NCBI RefSeq assembly: GCF_016464375.1
Contig: NZ_JADDIU010000021.1
Coordinates: 1-64,000, forward strand
Direction: 5' to 3'
From: Bacillus renqingensis
Lineage (GTDB): Bacteria > Bacillota > Bacilli > Bacillales > Cytobacillaceae
DNA: 64,000 nt
Both the position numbers and the translations under genes were made by a program. Positions 1 through 7,928 of this stretch are shown here, piece by piece. The notes below the pieces were generated by a model, which saw nothing but the letters and a program-made list of their open reading frames with translations, was not told the origin of the DNA and did no database searches. Position 1 is the first letter of the stretch; each line of letters begins with the position of its first letter.

Positions 1-8
1 AACTCAAG

Positions 9-39
9 CCCCCACTGAAAAGATTCACCTCAGTGGGGG
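9..39. repeat. GC-rich inverted repeat at window edge
   Basis: A 10-bp perfect stem (9-18 pairs with 30-39, CCCCCACTGA / TCAGTGGGGG) with an 11-nt loop lies just before the truncated transporter. There is no clear T run on either strand, so it may be a terminator of a neighbour outside the window or the scar of a rearrangement. A similar CCCCCACT stem recurs at 20180-20208. Confidence 0.5.
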
Positions 40-46
40 TAGTTGA

Positions 47-514
47 CTGTCCATTCCATCATTTTTATTAATCGGAAGCGGTAATAACTGGCTGGTTTTC
101 TTTGGATTAATGATATTAGGTGCACTTTTGGCAGCGATAAAAGGTACCATGCCTTCCCAATTGCCATCTCTGTTTTTTACTGAAGTCAGGTACGGAGGCT
201 TGGCAGTTACATACAACATTTCCGCATCGGTATTTGGAGGTACGGCCCCTTTACTGATTTCTTGGTTGATTAATACTACCGCAAACCAACTAATGCCGGC
301 ATATTACATAGTATTCGCCTCGTTAATTGGTATTGTAGTTGTTACTGTATTCCTGAAAAACACATCCGGAAAACCGCTGCGTGGTTCTCCGCCTGCAGTA
401 GCTGAAAAACATGAGATTAAAGAAGTCATAGAAGATACGGATAACGAGCTTTGGTGGAGTGAGGAAAAACATAAGATAGATGAGCGTGTTGAAGAAGCAA
501 AAAAGGATAACTAA
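47..514 (+). pseudogene. ProP-like MFS transporter, 3' remnant
   Basis: The reading frame opens directly after an in-frame TGA at 44-46 and encodes only the C-terminal part of a metabolite:H+ symporter of the ProP type. The visible motif RYGGLAVTYNISASVFGG matches the conserved segment of that family, followed by the last two membrane helices and an acidic/basic cytoplasmic tail of about 45 residues. The N-terminal two thirds expected of a roughly 450-residue permease is absent, and the sequence upstream is a GC-rich hairpin instead of transporter sequence. The first ATG in frame (110) has no ribosome site, so translation as a separate protein is unlikely. Alternative: the gene is intact in the genome and the junction lies at the window edge by assembly error. 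Confidence 0.7.
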
Positions 515-645
515 GAAAAGGATTTTATGCTGGATATAACTTATATATGGAGGAAAATCGAAATAGATTATAATTCGGATATAGGATGGCGATATCCTTG
601 TTTTGGCTATCAAAAAATTATATACCCTTCAATACTTAGCGATGG

Positions 646-679
646 AAAATAGCCTACATGTATGAAAAGATGTAGGCTA
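646..679 (-). terminator. Terminator of the GNAT gene
   Basis: A 10-bp perfect stem (650-659 with 670-679) followed on the minus strand by ATTTTC, eight bases past the acetyltransferase stop codon. Confidence 0.75.
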
Positions 680-687
680 AATTTAGG

Positions 688-1218
688 TCAATCTGTTATT
701 AATTTCGAATAAATGCTTAAATCAATCCATTTATCCTTTGATTTTTCGCACTTTCTCATTGTCCCTTCAAATGTAAAGTTTAATTTTTGTAAAACTTTTA
801 TCGAATTGATATTTTCAGGTTCAACCTTTGCTTCAATCCTATTGAAATCTAAAGTATCAAAAGCGTAATCCACTAAAGAGAGAATGGCTTCCGGTGCATA
901 TCCCTTGCCCCAAAAAGCTTTACTAATATCATAACCAATCTCCGCTTTGGCATTTTTAAAATCTAAGAAATTAAAACCACAAGAACCGATAATTTGCTCT
1001 GATTCTAATTCAATTATGGTATAACGAATAGCCCTATTTTCCTTAGATAACCTCTCAAGCAATTTAATCATATCCACTGCTTGCCTTTCATCAGTGAACC
1101 TGTTAATATTCATAAATTTTGTAACTTCTGGATCGGACCAAATTTTAAACAAACTAGCGGAGTCTGATACTTTTATTTTTCTTAAAACTAATCTTTCGGT
1201 CTGTAGCTCTGTAATCAA
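688..1218 (-). CDS. GNAT N-acetyltransferase, RimJ/RimL type
   Basis: About 176 residues; acetyl-CoA-dependent acetyltransferase fold of the RimJ/RimL branch, which acetylates protein N-termini or small molecules. Visible family features are the opening ETERL-like TERLVLRKI, the acetyl-CoA binding stretch around GYDISKAFWGKGYAPEA, and the C-terminal pattern NSIKVLQKLNFTFEGTMR typical of ribosomal-protein-type acetyltransferases. The TTG at 1218 is preferred because GGAGGT sits seven bases before it; the in-frame ATG at 1233 overlaps that ribosome site. Monocistronic, with its own terminator. Substrate cannot be inferred. Confidence 0.85.
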   Translation of the reverse strand: MITELQTERLVLRKIKVSDSASLFKIWSDPEVTKFMNINRFTDERQAVDMIKLLERLSKENRAIRYTIIELESEQIIGSCGFNFLDFKNAKAEIGYDISKAFWGKGYAPEAILSLVDYAFDTLDFNRIEAKVEPENINSIKVLQKLNFTFEGTMRKCEKSKDKWIDLSIYSKLITD

Positions 1219-1407
1219 TATTTTTACCTCCATTATGTTTTTATTTTGGGGTTAAGATATTGATATCTGTGCATAGTTCAGTCCTTTCATATTAAAGATA
1301 ATTAGAATTATACGGGAAAGATTGGGGATTTTTCAAGCTTGTCAAAACAACCTTTAAGGTCAAGTTTTTTCTGGCGAAAGGCTAAGTATTATATTTTGAA
1401 GATTCAA

Positions 1408-1480
1408 TTGTTTTTGTAACAACAATAGTGTATGATACATAGTATAAATCAAATACTGTATGACGTATAGTATTGAAAAT
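1408..1480 (+). promoter_or_regulatory. SigA promoter and PadR-type operator
   Basis: -35 TTGTTT (1408-1413), 17-bp spacer, -10 TATGAT (1431-1436). The -10 and the following 45 bases are rich in ATAC/GTAT half sites; 1453-1473 forms an imperfect dyad (ATACTGTAT / GTATAGTAT). This is the usual arrangement for an autorepressing PadR regulator (inference). Confidence 0.6.
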
Positions 1481-1491
1481 GGGGTGGGGGA

Positions 1492-1839
1492 ATGAGTGAT
1501 TTATTGAATTCATTGACGACAGAGCTTAGGAGAGGAACGTTGACATTAGCGGTTTTGAGTCAGTTACGAACTCCCCAATACGGATATTCACTTGTTCAGT
1601 TATTGGAGGGATCGGGCATTACCATTGATCAAAGCACCCTATATCCATTGCTTCGACGATTAGAGAAACAGGAGTTAGTGTCGAGCAGTTGGGATACATC
1701 TGAGAGTAGACCCCGTAAGTACTATGTTTTAAGTGAATATGGGTTAGAGATATTTATGCAGTTAAAAAGGGAATGGTTTAAGAATTCAAAAGAGCTTTAT
1801 AACTTATTAAAGGGGGAGGAAGAGGATGAATCTAATTGA
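1492..1839 (+). CDS. PadR-family transcriptional regulator
   Basis: 115 residues, a small PadR (subfamily 1) winged-helix protein: RRGTLTLAVLSQL, YGYSLVQLLE and the wing STLYPLLRRLEKQELVSSSW ... RPRKYYVLSEYG are diagnostic. ATG follows a GGTGGGGG ribosome site. The coding region overlaps the next gene by 14 bases, so regulator and membrane protein are translationally coupled, the standard PadR/HAAS gene pair. The regulator probably represses its own operon through the ATAC-rich operator upstream and responds to an envelope stress or ligand that cannot be named from sequence. Confidence 0.92.
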   Translation: MSDLLNSLTTELRRGTLTLAVLSQLRTPQYGYSLVQLLEGSGITIDQSTLYPLLRRLEKQELVSSSWDTSESRPRKYYVLSEYGLEIFMQLKREWFKNSKELYNLLKGEEEDESN

Positions 1840-2824
1840 GGTCTATATTCAGGAAGTTACTCGGAGGCTTCCTGAAAAAAATCGTGAGGATATTGCACTG
1901 GAGTTACGGTCGACTATTGAGGATATGCTGCCAGATGATTATAGTGAAGAAGATGTGACGACAGTTCTTGAAAAGTTAGGGAGTCCAGTTACATTGGCTA
2001 GTGGTTATCGAGATCGGCCAATGCACTTAATTGGTCCACGCTATTTTGATGTATATGTTACGCTGTTAAAAATGATTTTACCAATTGCCACTGTCATTTC
2101 GCTCATCTCGTTAATTGCTGAACATTTTACTGGATATAGCGGTGAGGAAGCGGTCATAAATATTGTTTTGAGTCTTATAGGCAAAGGAATATGGAGAATG
2201 ATTGAAGCAGGAATCCAAGTATTCTTTTGGCTAACGATTGTATTTGCTATTTTGGAAAGAACAGATAAAGGAAAAGGTGACCAGCCGTTAACAGCCAGTC
2301 TTAAAAAGTGGACCGCTAGTGATTTGAAAAGTATCTCCTACATTCCAAAGAAAAAGGCGATTTCAAAGATTGAGGTATTTGGCTGTTTAATGTGGACCGG
2401 AATCTGGGCAACACTTTATTTTTATGCGAATCAGCTTGTAGGTGTCTATAGAGGGACCGGAAACAGATTAGAATTTGTGACGCCCGTTTTTAGTCAAGAT
2501 GTTTTACTTGGGTATTGGCCAATCGTGGTTATCGTGATTGGGTTAGAAATAGCATTATCCTTATATAAATTAATAAACGGCCAATGGACGCAAAGAATGG
2601 CAATATTCAATGCCGCCCTCCAGGTAATTGGAACGATTGTATTTATCGTGGTAATAGTAAATCCCAATGTACTAAGTAAAGATTTCATTACGTATATGGC
2701 GGATTTGTTTACTATTACTGATACTCAATTTAAAATGTGGATAGTTAGAAGTGGAATTCTTCTCTTACTGATATCCGCGGCAATCAGTGTAGTTGATGGC
2801 TTCCGCAAGGCTAGAGTTCGTTAA
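1826..2824 (+). CDS. HAAS-domain multipass membrane protein
   Basis: 332 residues. Residues 1-70 form a helical HAAS (DUF1700-like) domain (VYIQEVTRRLPEKNREDIALEL, then a LGSPVTLASGY motif), followed by about six to seven predicted membrane helices. Such proteins are encoded next to PadR regulators, as here, with a 14-base overlap; their role is usually described as a membrane-bound partner that sequesters or senses for the regulator, but the biochemical activity is unknown. The ribosome site AGGGGGAGGAAG lies inside the padR 3' end. Confidence 0.8.
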   Translation: MNLIEVYIQEVTRRLPEKNREDIALELRSTIEDMLPDDYSEEDVTTVLEKLGSPVTLASGYRDRPMHLIGPRYFDVYVTLLKMILPIATVISLISLIAEHFTGYSGEEAVINIVLSLIGKGIWRMIEAGIQVFFWLTIVFAILERTDKGKGDQPLTASLKKWTASDLKSISYIPKKKAISKIEVFGCLMWTGIWATLYFYANQLVGVYRGTGNRLEFVTPVFSQDVLLGYWPIVVIVIGLEIALSLYKLINGQWTQRMAIFNAALQVIGTIVFIVVIVNPNVLSKDFITYMADLFTITDTQFKMWIVRSGILLLLISAAISVVDGFRKARVR

Positions 2825-3131
2825 TTTTAAAGTTGGTAACGATTGGATTCATATAATGATAAAGAATGCCGGCTTGAGCAACCACCATTAGCAGAAGATA
2901 GAAGTAGGTTAGCAAAAATAAAAAGCGAGTATATCTTGGCCTAATTCCAAAAAAGATGTGGTTGCACTTAGCAGTTCTCTTTTGGAGTACTCCAACGATA
3001 AAAACATTTATAAAAGCAATGCAATTCGCAAATGAATTTGCATTGCTTTTTAATTTGGGCAAAAATTGCCTCTATCCTATCCCTCATTCCCTTTATGAAA
3101 GAAATTAAGATGGCATAACAACATGGCAAAT
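2825..3131. other. Intergenic stretch with terminator, no convincing gene
   Basis: No supported gene. A minus-strand frame (2811-3062) encodes a hydrophobic segment (FLFLLTYFYLLLMVVAQAG) but has no ribosome site and overlaps the terminator; it may be debris of a membrane protein gene. Confidence 0.5.
3012..3054 (+). terminator. Rho-independent terminator
   Basis: 13-bp perfect stem AAAAGCAATGCAA / TTGCATTGCTTTT (3012-3024 with 3038-3050), symmetrical A/T tails. It probably ends the padR operon and insulates the zinc island. Confidence 0.8.
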
Positions 3132-3152
3132 AAATCGTAATTATTACTATTT
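3132..3152. promoter_or_regulatory. Zur box 1
   Basis: Reads AAATCGTAATT then ATTACTATTT: matches the B. subtilis Zur consensus (AAATCGTAAT-N-ATTACGATTT) at all but one symmetrical position. About 110 bp upstream of rpsN. Confidence 0.8.
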
Positions 3153-3185
3153 ACATTTTTAAAAAAGTGTTTTATAATATCGTGT

Positions 3186-3206
3186 ATTACGTAATCATTA
3201 CGATTT
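3186..3206. promoter_or_regulatory. Zur box 2
   Basis: Right half TCATTACGATTT is perfect and the left half ATTACGTAA is slightly degenerate against the Zur consensus. Located 55 bp upstream of the rpsN start, positioned to block transcription when zinc is plentiful. Confidence 0.8.
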
Positions 3207-3260
3207 AATATTGGTTTTAATATAAAGGATAAATATTATCCTCGGAAGGAGCAGATCAAA

Positions 3261-3530
3261 ATGGCTAAAAAGTCTAAAATTGTAAAGGAGAAAAAACGCC
3301 AGAAAATAGTTGAACAATATGCTGCTTTAAGGAAAGAGCTAAAAGCAAAAGGAGATTATGAAGCACTTCGTAAATTGCCACGAGACTCTTCTCCAACCCG
3401 TTTAAAAAATCGTTGCGAGATTACGGGCAGACCACGAGGCTATATGCGAAAATTCAACATGTCACGTATTGCCTTTAGGGAGTATGCTCATAAAGGGCAA
3501 ATACCAGGCGTGAAAAAGTCCAGTTGGTAA
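3261..3530 (+). CDS. rpsN2: Zinc-independent ribosomal protein S14 (C- paralogue)
   Basis: 89 residues, the long S14 form lacking the two CxxC zinc motifs of the 61-residue housekeeping S14. Family landmarks are the basic start [40 protein letters not shown] and [22 protein letters not shown]. It replaces the zinc-containing S14 in 30S subunits during zinc starvation, sparing zinc. GGAAGGAG precedes the ATG by ten bases. Two Zur boxes upstream fit the known regulation of this paralogue (B. subtilis YhzA/RpsNB). Confidence 0.95.
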   Translation: MAKKSKIVKEKKRQKIVEQYAALRKELKAKGDYEALRKLPRDSSPTRLKNRCEITGRPRGYMRKFNMSRIAFREYAHKGQIPGVKKSSW

Positions 3531-3599
3531 TTGGTTATAGCTGATAATTGATAGAATGGCAGGGGGTGAATTTATGTTTTGTCCCTGATTCAAAGCTTA

Positions 3600-3910
3600 T
3601 GAAAATAGTTTTTATTGGGAAGCATTTGAATTTTCAAGAACTAGCAAGAGGTTTTCAATATAATCTTGCTTAATTAGCCTATTGGGTAGCTTCATTACCA
3701 GTAGAGCAGCGGAAGGAAATATTCAAGAATAATCCTGAAGTAAAAGATTTATGGGATCAGACATATGGAGACCGTCATACAAAGATTGTTTTTATCGGAA
3801 TAGATTTAGATGTTGAGCAGATAATTAACGATTTGGACCGTTGTTTGTTAAGTGAATCAGAAATGTATGAAGACTGGTCACAACTTAGAAATCCATCCGG
3901 TAAATCGTAA
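3600..3910 (+). pseudogene. yciC: Decayed CobW/YciC-family GTPase, C-terminal remnant
   Basis: The frame ending at TAA 3908-3910 reads LAYWVASLPVEQRKEIF, DLWDQTYGDRHTKIVFIGID and RCLLSESEMYEDWS, the hallmark C-terminal end of the YciC/ZigA zinc-metallochaperone GTPases. An in-frame TAA interrupts it near 3657, just upstream of this end, and no P-loop N-terminal domain is present. In B. subtilis yciC is one of the most strongly Zur-repressed genes, so the position beside Zur boxes and rpsN2 is expected. Likely a once functional Zur-regulon member lost by deletion; its stop codon lies inside Zur box 3. Confidence 0.8.
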
Positions 3911-3922
3911 TTATTTCGATTT
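3902..3922. promoter_or_regulatory. Zur box 3
   Basis: AAATCGTAATT then ATTTCGATTT, one mismatch to the Zur consensus. It is followed by GGAGG and a 12-codon TTG-started frame (3949-3984) that ends at once, so the gene it used to control appears lost; glutathione peroxidase is the next intact gene downstream. Confidence 0.75.
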
Positions 3923-4017
3923 ATATAGATATAGGAGGAGTGATACTATTGATAGATAATCATATAATAAAATATCCACCTTAGGCTGCTTGCATAATTC
4001 ATATGCCAATCCTAAAA

Positions 4018-4027
4018 TTGGTATAAT
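4018..4027 (+). promoter_or_regulatory. Extended -10 promoter upstream of glutathione peroxidase
   Basis: TTGGTATAAT provides a TGn extension and a perfect TATAAT about 97 bp upstream of the start codon; no good -35 is visible. Confidence 0.4.
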
Positions 4028-4124
4028 ATAAACAGGTTAAGCCTGAATAGCAAAGAAGTAATTTAACGTACTAATCTACTAATTTTTAGTGCTGTAAAAA
4101 TTTCACTTGTAAGGAGGCGTTTTT

Positions 4125-4604
4125 TTGGAGACAATATATGACTTTAGTGTGAAATGGCCAGATGGAAAAGAAGAACCATTGAGGGATTACGAAGGGAAAG
4201 CCTTGCTCATTGTGAACACAGCTAGTAAGTGTGGGTTTACTCCCCAGTTTGAAGAACTTCAGAGTTTATACAAAAAGTACGCAGATCGTGGGTTTGAAAT
4301 ATTAGGATTTCCTTGTGATCAATTTAATAATCAGGAATTCAGTAATATAGAGGAAACACTACAATTTTGTCAAAGCAATTACGGGGTTACTTTTCCAATC
4401 TTCGCTAAGATTGATGTAAATGGAGAAGAAGAACATCCTTTGTATACTTTTTTAAAAGATCAAAAGGGTGGGGTAATGTCAAAAAAAATTAAATGGAACT
4501 TTACAAAATTTCTTGTTGACCGAAATGGGCAAGTAGTTGAACGATATTCACCGACAACAAAACCAAGCAAAATAGAAGAAGATATTGTGAAAGTTTTGGG
4601 GTAA
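4125..4604 (+). CDS. bsaA: Glutathione-peroxidase-family thiol peroxidase
   Basis: 159 residues, full length for bacterial GPx-like peroxidases, which reduce hydroperoxides in the cytoplasm usually with thioredoxin or bacillithiol-type reductants instead of glutathione. The catalytic tetrad can be seen: Cys36 in NTASKCGFT, Gln70 in GFPCDQFNNQE, and Trp/Asn in KWNFTKF near residue 124; Cys64 and Cys82 are candidate resolving residues. TTG start with GGAGGCG nine bases upstream. It sits between Zur-controlled genes and downstream of Zur box 3, so zinc-linked expression is possible but unproven. A broken copy of its last ~130 bp lies beyond znuB. Confidence 0.92.
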   Translation: METIYDFSVKWPDGKEEPLRDYEGKALLIVNTASKCGFTPQFEELQSLYKKYADRGFEILGFPCDQFNNQEFSNIEETLQFCQSNYGVTFPIFAKIDVNGEEEHPLYTFLKDQKGGVMSKKIKWNFTKFLVDRNGQVVERYSPTTKPSKIEEDIVKVLG

Positions 4605-4810
4605 TTCAACATTTCGGAGGATAATATTAGAAATGATGGTTTTTCAATTACCCATTGTGTTGCAGATGCTGTCATTATTGGATTTTTATCGGATCTCCCA
4701 AAGGGGTTTTTGATATTACTACTTTTAATAGGACAGATCTTCGATTTTTTTATACTTATAGTTAAATCGGTAAAATGGTATTGAGAGCTTTTTATTTTTT
4801 TGAAATTTTT
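4605..4810 (+). other. Intergenic stretch, possible decayed small membrane gene
   Basis: After a CGGAGG ribosome-site-like sequence a frame from about 4626 to 4785 encodes a hydrophobic peptide ending GQIFDFFILIVKSVKWY, but its only usable initiation codon would be ATT. It may be debris; I do not recognise it. Confidence 0.25.
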
Positions 4811-4831
4811 AAATCGTAATCATTACAAATT
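4811..4831. promoter_or_regulatory. Zur box 4
   Basis: AAATCGTAATCATTACAAATT: perfect left half, two mismatches in the right half of the Zur consensus. 162 bp upstream of znuA. Confidence 0.75.
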
Positions 4832-4922
4832 AAATGATTTTACTGTAATAGAGAATATTCAATTTTGTAAAAGTGTATAACCGTTCAGAAGGAAAGTAGT
4901 CTCTACAAGAAGTATCCTTTTT

Positions 4923-4943
4923 AAATCGTAATCATTACAATTT
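4923..4943. promoter_or_regulatory. Zur box 5
   Basis: AAATCGTAATCATTAC then AATTT, one mismatch to consensus, 30 bp upstream of the znuA start; expected to close the znu promoter in zinc-replete cells. Confidence 0.85.
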
Positions 4944-4972
4944 AAAATAATAATGAAATGGGGAAAACGAAT

Positions 4973-5968
4973 ATGAAACATGTAATGGCAATCTTCTCAC
5001 TTCTATCGGCTTGCTTTTTGCTAATAGCAGGCTGCAGTAATACGACAAGTCAGCCAAAAGAGAACAACAAGGAAAATGACCCCTCTGGATCAAAGAAATT
5101 ACATATTGTAACAACCTTTTATCCGATGTATGAATTTACGAAGCACATTGTCAATGACGAAGCCCAAGTAGATCTCTTAATTCCATCAACTGTAGAACCA
5201 CATGATTGGGACCCTTCACCAAAAGATGTCGCAAATATTCAACGGGCAGATCTATTTGTATATAACAGTCCTTCAATGGAAACATGGGTGACTTCCATTG
5301 AAAAAAGTCTGGGGGACAAACGCCCTCAAATGGTAAAAGCTAGTAAGGGTATTGATTTAATGGAAGGCGAAGCACATGTCCACCACCATGAAGGTGATCA
5401 TGAACATGGAGACGACCATAATCATGAAGGCGATCACGAGCATGGTTTAGACCCGCACGTTTGGCTTAGTCCGGTGCTTGCTCAGAAAGAGGTAGAGAAC
5501 ATTACAAAAGTGATTATCGAGAAAGATCCAAAGCACGAAGACGTTTATAAGAAAAATAGCCAAAAGTATATTGAACAGTTAAAGAAGCTTGATCAGCAAT
5601 ACCGTACAACACTTAAAGATGTTCCAAAGAAGGAACTGATCACACAGCACGCCGCTTTCGGGTATTTAGCGAAAGAATATGGACTTAAACAAGTACCGAT
5701 TGCAGGATTATCACCGGAACAAGAACCAAGTCCCGCGAAGCTTGCTGAACTAAAAAAGTTTGCGAAACAACATGATGTGAACGTGATTTTCTTTGAAGAA
5801 TTGGCTTCACCAAAAGTTGCCAAAACGCTAGCAAGCGAGATTGGATCGCAAACTGAAGTGTTGCACACGCTTGAAGGCCTAAGTAAAGAGGAACAGGAAA
5901 AAGGACTTGATTATATAACGGTGATGAAAGAGAATCTCACCATTCTTATGGAAGCATTACAGAAATAA
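4973..5968 (+). CDS. znuA: Zinc ABC transporter substrate-binding lipoprotein
   Basis: 331 residues, cluster A-I metal-binding lipoprotein (ZnuA/AdcA). Lipobox LIAGC with lipidated Cys21; the mature protein opens HIVTTFYPMYEFTKHIV, contains VEPHDWDPSP (first His ligand), a His/Asp/Glu-rich loop of about 30 residues near position 130-160 that marks zinc rather than manganese specificity, LDPHVWLSP (second), and TQHAAFGYLA (third). The ATG at 4973 is chosen because ATGGGG is spaced correctly; the in-frame ATG at 4958 has no ribosome site. Captures Zn(II) outside the membrane and hands it to ZnuB. Two Zur boxes precede it. Confidence 0.95.
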   Translation: MKHVMAIFSLLSACFLLIAGCSNTTSQPKENNKENDPSGSKKLHIVTTFYPMYEFTKHIVNDEAQVDLLIPSTVEPHDWDPSPKDVANIQRADLFVYNSPSMETWVTSIEKSLGDKRPQMVKASKGIDLMEGEAHVHHHEGDHEHGDDHNHEGDHEHGLDPHVWLSPVLAQKEVENITKVIIEKDPKHEDVYKKNSQKYIEQLKKLDQQYRTTLKDVPKKELITQHAAFGYLAKEYGLKQVPIAGLSPEQEPSPAKLAELKKFAKQHDVNVIFFEELASPKVAKTLASEIGSQTEVLHTLEGLSKEEQEKGLDYITVMKENLTILMEALQK

Positions 5969-6048
5969 TGACTAGATGAGGAATAGGGGAGTTTCCATGC
6001 TGGAATAAAAGCAAGCCTTTTCCTCATGTATGTTTGAAGGAGTTTATT

Positions 6049-6780
6049 ATGAATCTTATTACGGTAGAAAACATTGTGTTTGGCTATTCACATGTTCCAG
6101 TTATTAACGGCGTATCACTTGAAATAAGGAGCGGCGAATTTGTAGGAATAATGGGGCAAAACGGGGCGTCGAAATCGACTTTGCTACAAATCATGCTTGG
6201 ATTGTTAGAGCCTTGGCAAGGTACCGTTACGATTAGTAAAAAAAATCATAAAGGACAGCACCTGAAAGTTGGTTATGTTCCGCAACAAATTGCTTCATTT
6301 AATGCAGGTTTTCCAAGTACGGTGTTAGAGCTTGTTAAGTCGGGTAGATTTCAAAAAGGAAAATGGTTCAAACGACTTGATCAAACAGATAAGGAACAGG
6401 TGAGAAACGCACTGGAAATGGTTGGAATGTGGGGATATCGCCATCATAAAATTGGTTCGTTATCAGGTGGACAAAAACAAAAAATATGTATTGCACGTGT
6501 TTTGGCGTCTGAACCGGATGTGTTCGTGTTAGATGAGCCAACAACGGGGATGGATGTTGAGAGTCGTATAGAATTCTATAAGTTTATGCACCACCAAGTA
6601 AAAGAGCATAACCGAACTGTCATTATGGTAACACATGATCATGACGAGGTACAAAAATATTTAGATAAACAGATTCGTTTGGAGAGGGGTGAACACGGCG
6701 AGTGGAAATGTTTGATTTGGGCTTCATGCAACGAGCGTTCTGGGTTGGTGGATTCATCGGGATTATCGCACCAATCTTAG
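6049..6780 (+). CDS. znuC: Zinc ABC transporter ATP-binding protein
   Basis: 243 residues; powers zinc import. Walker A reads GQNGASKST, with Ser in place of the usual Gly before the catalytic Lys; I recall the same Ser in Bacillus AdcC/YcdI proteins, so it may be a lineage trait. Signature [13 protein letters not shown], Walker [11 protein letters not shown] and switch His in MVTHDHDE are intact. GAAGGAG six bases before the ATG. The 3' end overlaps znuB by 73 bases in another frame, and the C-terminal tail ([12 protein letters not shown]) is the typical Bacillus extension, implying coupled translation. Confidence 0.94.
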   Translation: MNLITVENIVFGYSHVPVINGVSLEIRSGEFVGIMGQNGASKSTLLQIMLGLLEPWQGTVTISKKNHKGQHLKVGYVPQQIASFNAGFPSTVLELVKSGRFQKGKWFKRLDQTDKEQVRNALEMVGMWGYRHHKIGSLSGGQKQKICIARVLASEPDVFVLDEPTTGMDVESRIEFYKFMHHQVKEHNRTVIMVTHDHDEVQKYLDKQIRLERGEHGEWKCLIWASCNERSGLVDSSGLSHQS

Positions 6781-7538
6781 GTGTCTTTCTTGTTTTACGA
6801 AGACAAGCGCTAATGGCGGATACGTTGTCGCATATTTCGTTGGCTGGAGTAGCACTCGGTATTTTCTTTCATACAGAAATCATCATCTCCAGTATTCTGG
6901 TCGTCATCATTGGTGCGGTTGGGATTGAATATATGAGAAGGGCGTACCGGACCTATTCGGAAGTGTCGATTGCAATCTTAATGGCGGCTGGTTTATCGTT
7001 TGCTTTGTTTTTGATCAGTGTAAGTGAAGGGGGTATGACAATAACGATTGATCAATATTTGTTTGGCTCGCTTGTAACGATTAGTCAAGAACAAGTTTAT
7101 ATCATTTCAGTCATAACCGGCTTTATTTTACTTTATTTCTTTATCTTAAGAAGGCCTTTGTATTTATTAACGTTTGATGAAAATACTGCCTTTACAAGTG
7201 GAGTGAATACACAGCTTTTATCACTTTCTTTTAGCATAATGGCAGGACTGGCAATTTCAATAATTATCCCAATCGTTGGTGCCCTGTTAGTTTCCGCTCT
7301 TTTAGTATTGCCTGCTGCACTAGCAATAAGAATGGTTAAAGGTTTTATTGTGGTACTCATTACGGCTGTGATTGTCGCGTTAATTAGTATTTTCTCCGGT
7401 CTTGTTTCATCCTATGAACTAGGAACCCCTCCTGGGCCAACGATCACATTATTTCTTGTCATAATCTTGTTGGTTGCTTTCCTTATTCAGAAAGTGATTG
7501 TGATGACAATGCAACATCGGATACGAAAAAATTTATAA
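6708..7538 (+). CDS. znuB: Zinc ABC transporter permease
   Basis: 276 residues, ABC-3 family membrane subunit with about eight helices, [16 protein letters not shown] near the N-terminus and [23 protein letters not shown] sequence ([19 protein letters not shown]) in the central cytoplasmic coupling region. ATG 6708 aligns with the known MFDF start; GTG 6702 is an alternative nearer to the GGAGAGGGGTG upstream. Its start lies inside znuC, so both membrane and ATPase subunits are made in a coupled way. Last gene of the Zur-controlled znuACB operon. Confidence 0.94.
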   Translation: MFDLGFMQRAFWVGGFIGIIAPILGVFLVLRRQALMADTLSHISLAGVALGIFFHTEIIISSILVVIIGAVGIEYMRRAYRTYSEVSIAILMAAGLSFALFLISVSEGGMTITIDQYLFGSLVTISQEQVYIISVITGFILLYFFILRRPLYLLTFDENTAFTSGVNTQLLSLSFSIMAGLAISIIIPIVGALLVSALLVLPAALAIRMVKGFIVVLITAVIVALISIFSGLVSSYELGTPPGPTITLFLVIILLVAFLIQKVIVMTMQHRIRKNL

Positions 7539-7544
7539 CAACAT

Positions 7545-7679
7545 GATGGAGGTGGGATATTGTCAAAATACCGTAAAGGGAATCTTACAAAATTCTGAAA
7601 TGGGCAAGTAGTTGAACGATATTCACCTACAACTAAACCTAGAAAAATAAAGGAAGATATTGTGAAGATTTTGGGATAA
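7545..7679 (+). pseudogene. Degenerate second copy of glutathione peroxidase 3' end
   Basis: The stretch matches 4464-4604 of the intact peroxidase gene with substitutions and a deletion of about ten bases that destroys the frame (GTCAAAATACCG..., then a nearly unchanged AAATGGGCAAGTAGTTGAAC). It ends at an equivalent TAA. The two copies bracket the znuACB genes in direct orientation, as expected of an old duplication or recombination event. Confidence 0.85.
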
Positions 7680-7692
7680 AAAATAGATGGTT

Positions 7693-7727
7693 AAAAAAGA
7701 AGAGCCTTTTCGTGCTCTTCTTTTTTG
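7693..7727 (+). terminator. Terminator after the znu operon
   Basis: AAAAGAAGAGC / GCTCTTCTTTT stem with an eight-base loop and a T6 run (7693-7727), just past the peroxidase remnant. Confidence 0.9.
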
Positions 7728-7845
7728 TACCATACTATTCATTAATGTCGATGGGAGAATACGGGAAAGTATCTCGAATTGGTTAGCTTACTCAGCTACC
7801 TGATAGTAGGTTCGTTCTATTAGTATACAAAGTTAAATTTTTACA

Positions 7846-7902
7846 TTGACAAATAAAGAATATTTTCATAATATGAATCGCATACGATGTATCGTATGCG
7901 AT
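7846..7902 (+). promoter_or_regulatory. SigA promoter with MarR operator palindrome
   Basis: Consensus promoter TTGACA (7846-7851), 17-bp spacer, TAATAT (7869-7874). Two bases after the -10 starts a 26-bp palindrome (7877-7902): arms of 12 bases, ATCGCATACGAT and its exact complement, separated by GT. It covers the transcription start, ideal for repression by the MarR protein encoded next. Confidence 0.85.
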
Positions 7903-7928
7903 GTTTTTGCAGAAGGGGGTTAGAAAAA

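Noticed and set aside
2811-3062. Minus-strand 83-residue hydrophobic frame
   Set aside because: Overlaps the HAAS gene end and a terminator, no ribosome site; at best decayed sequence.
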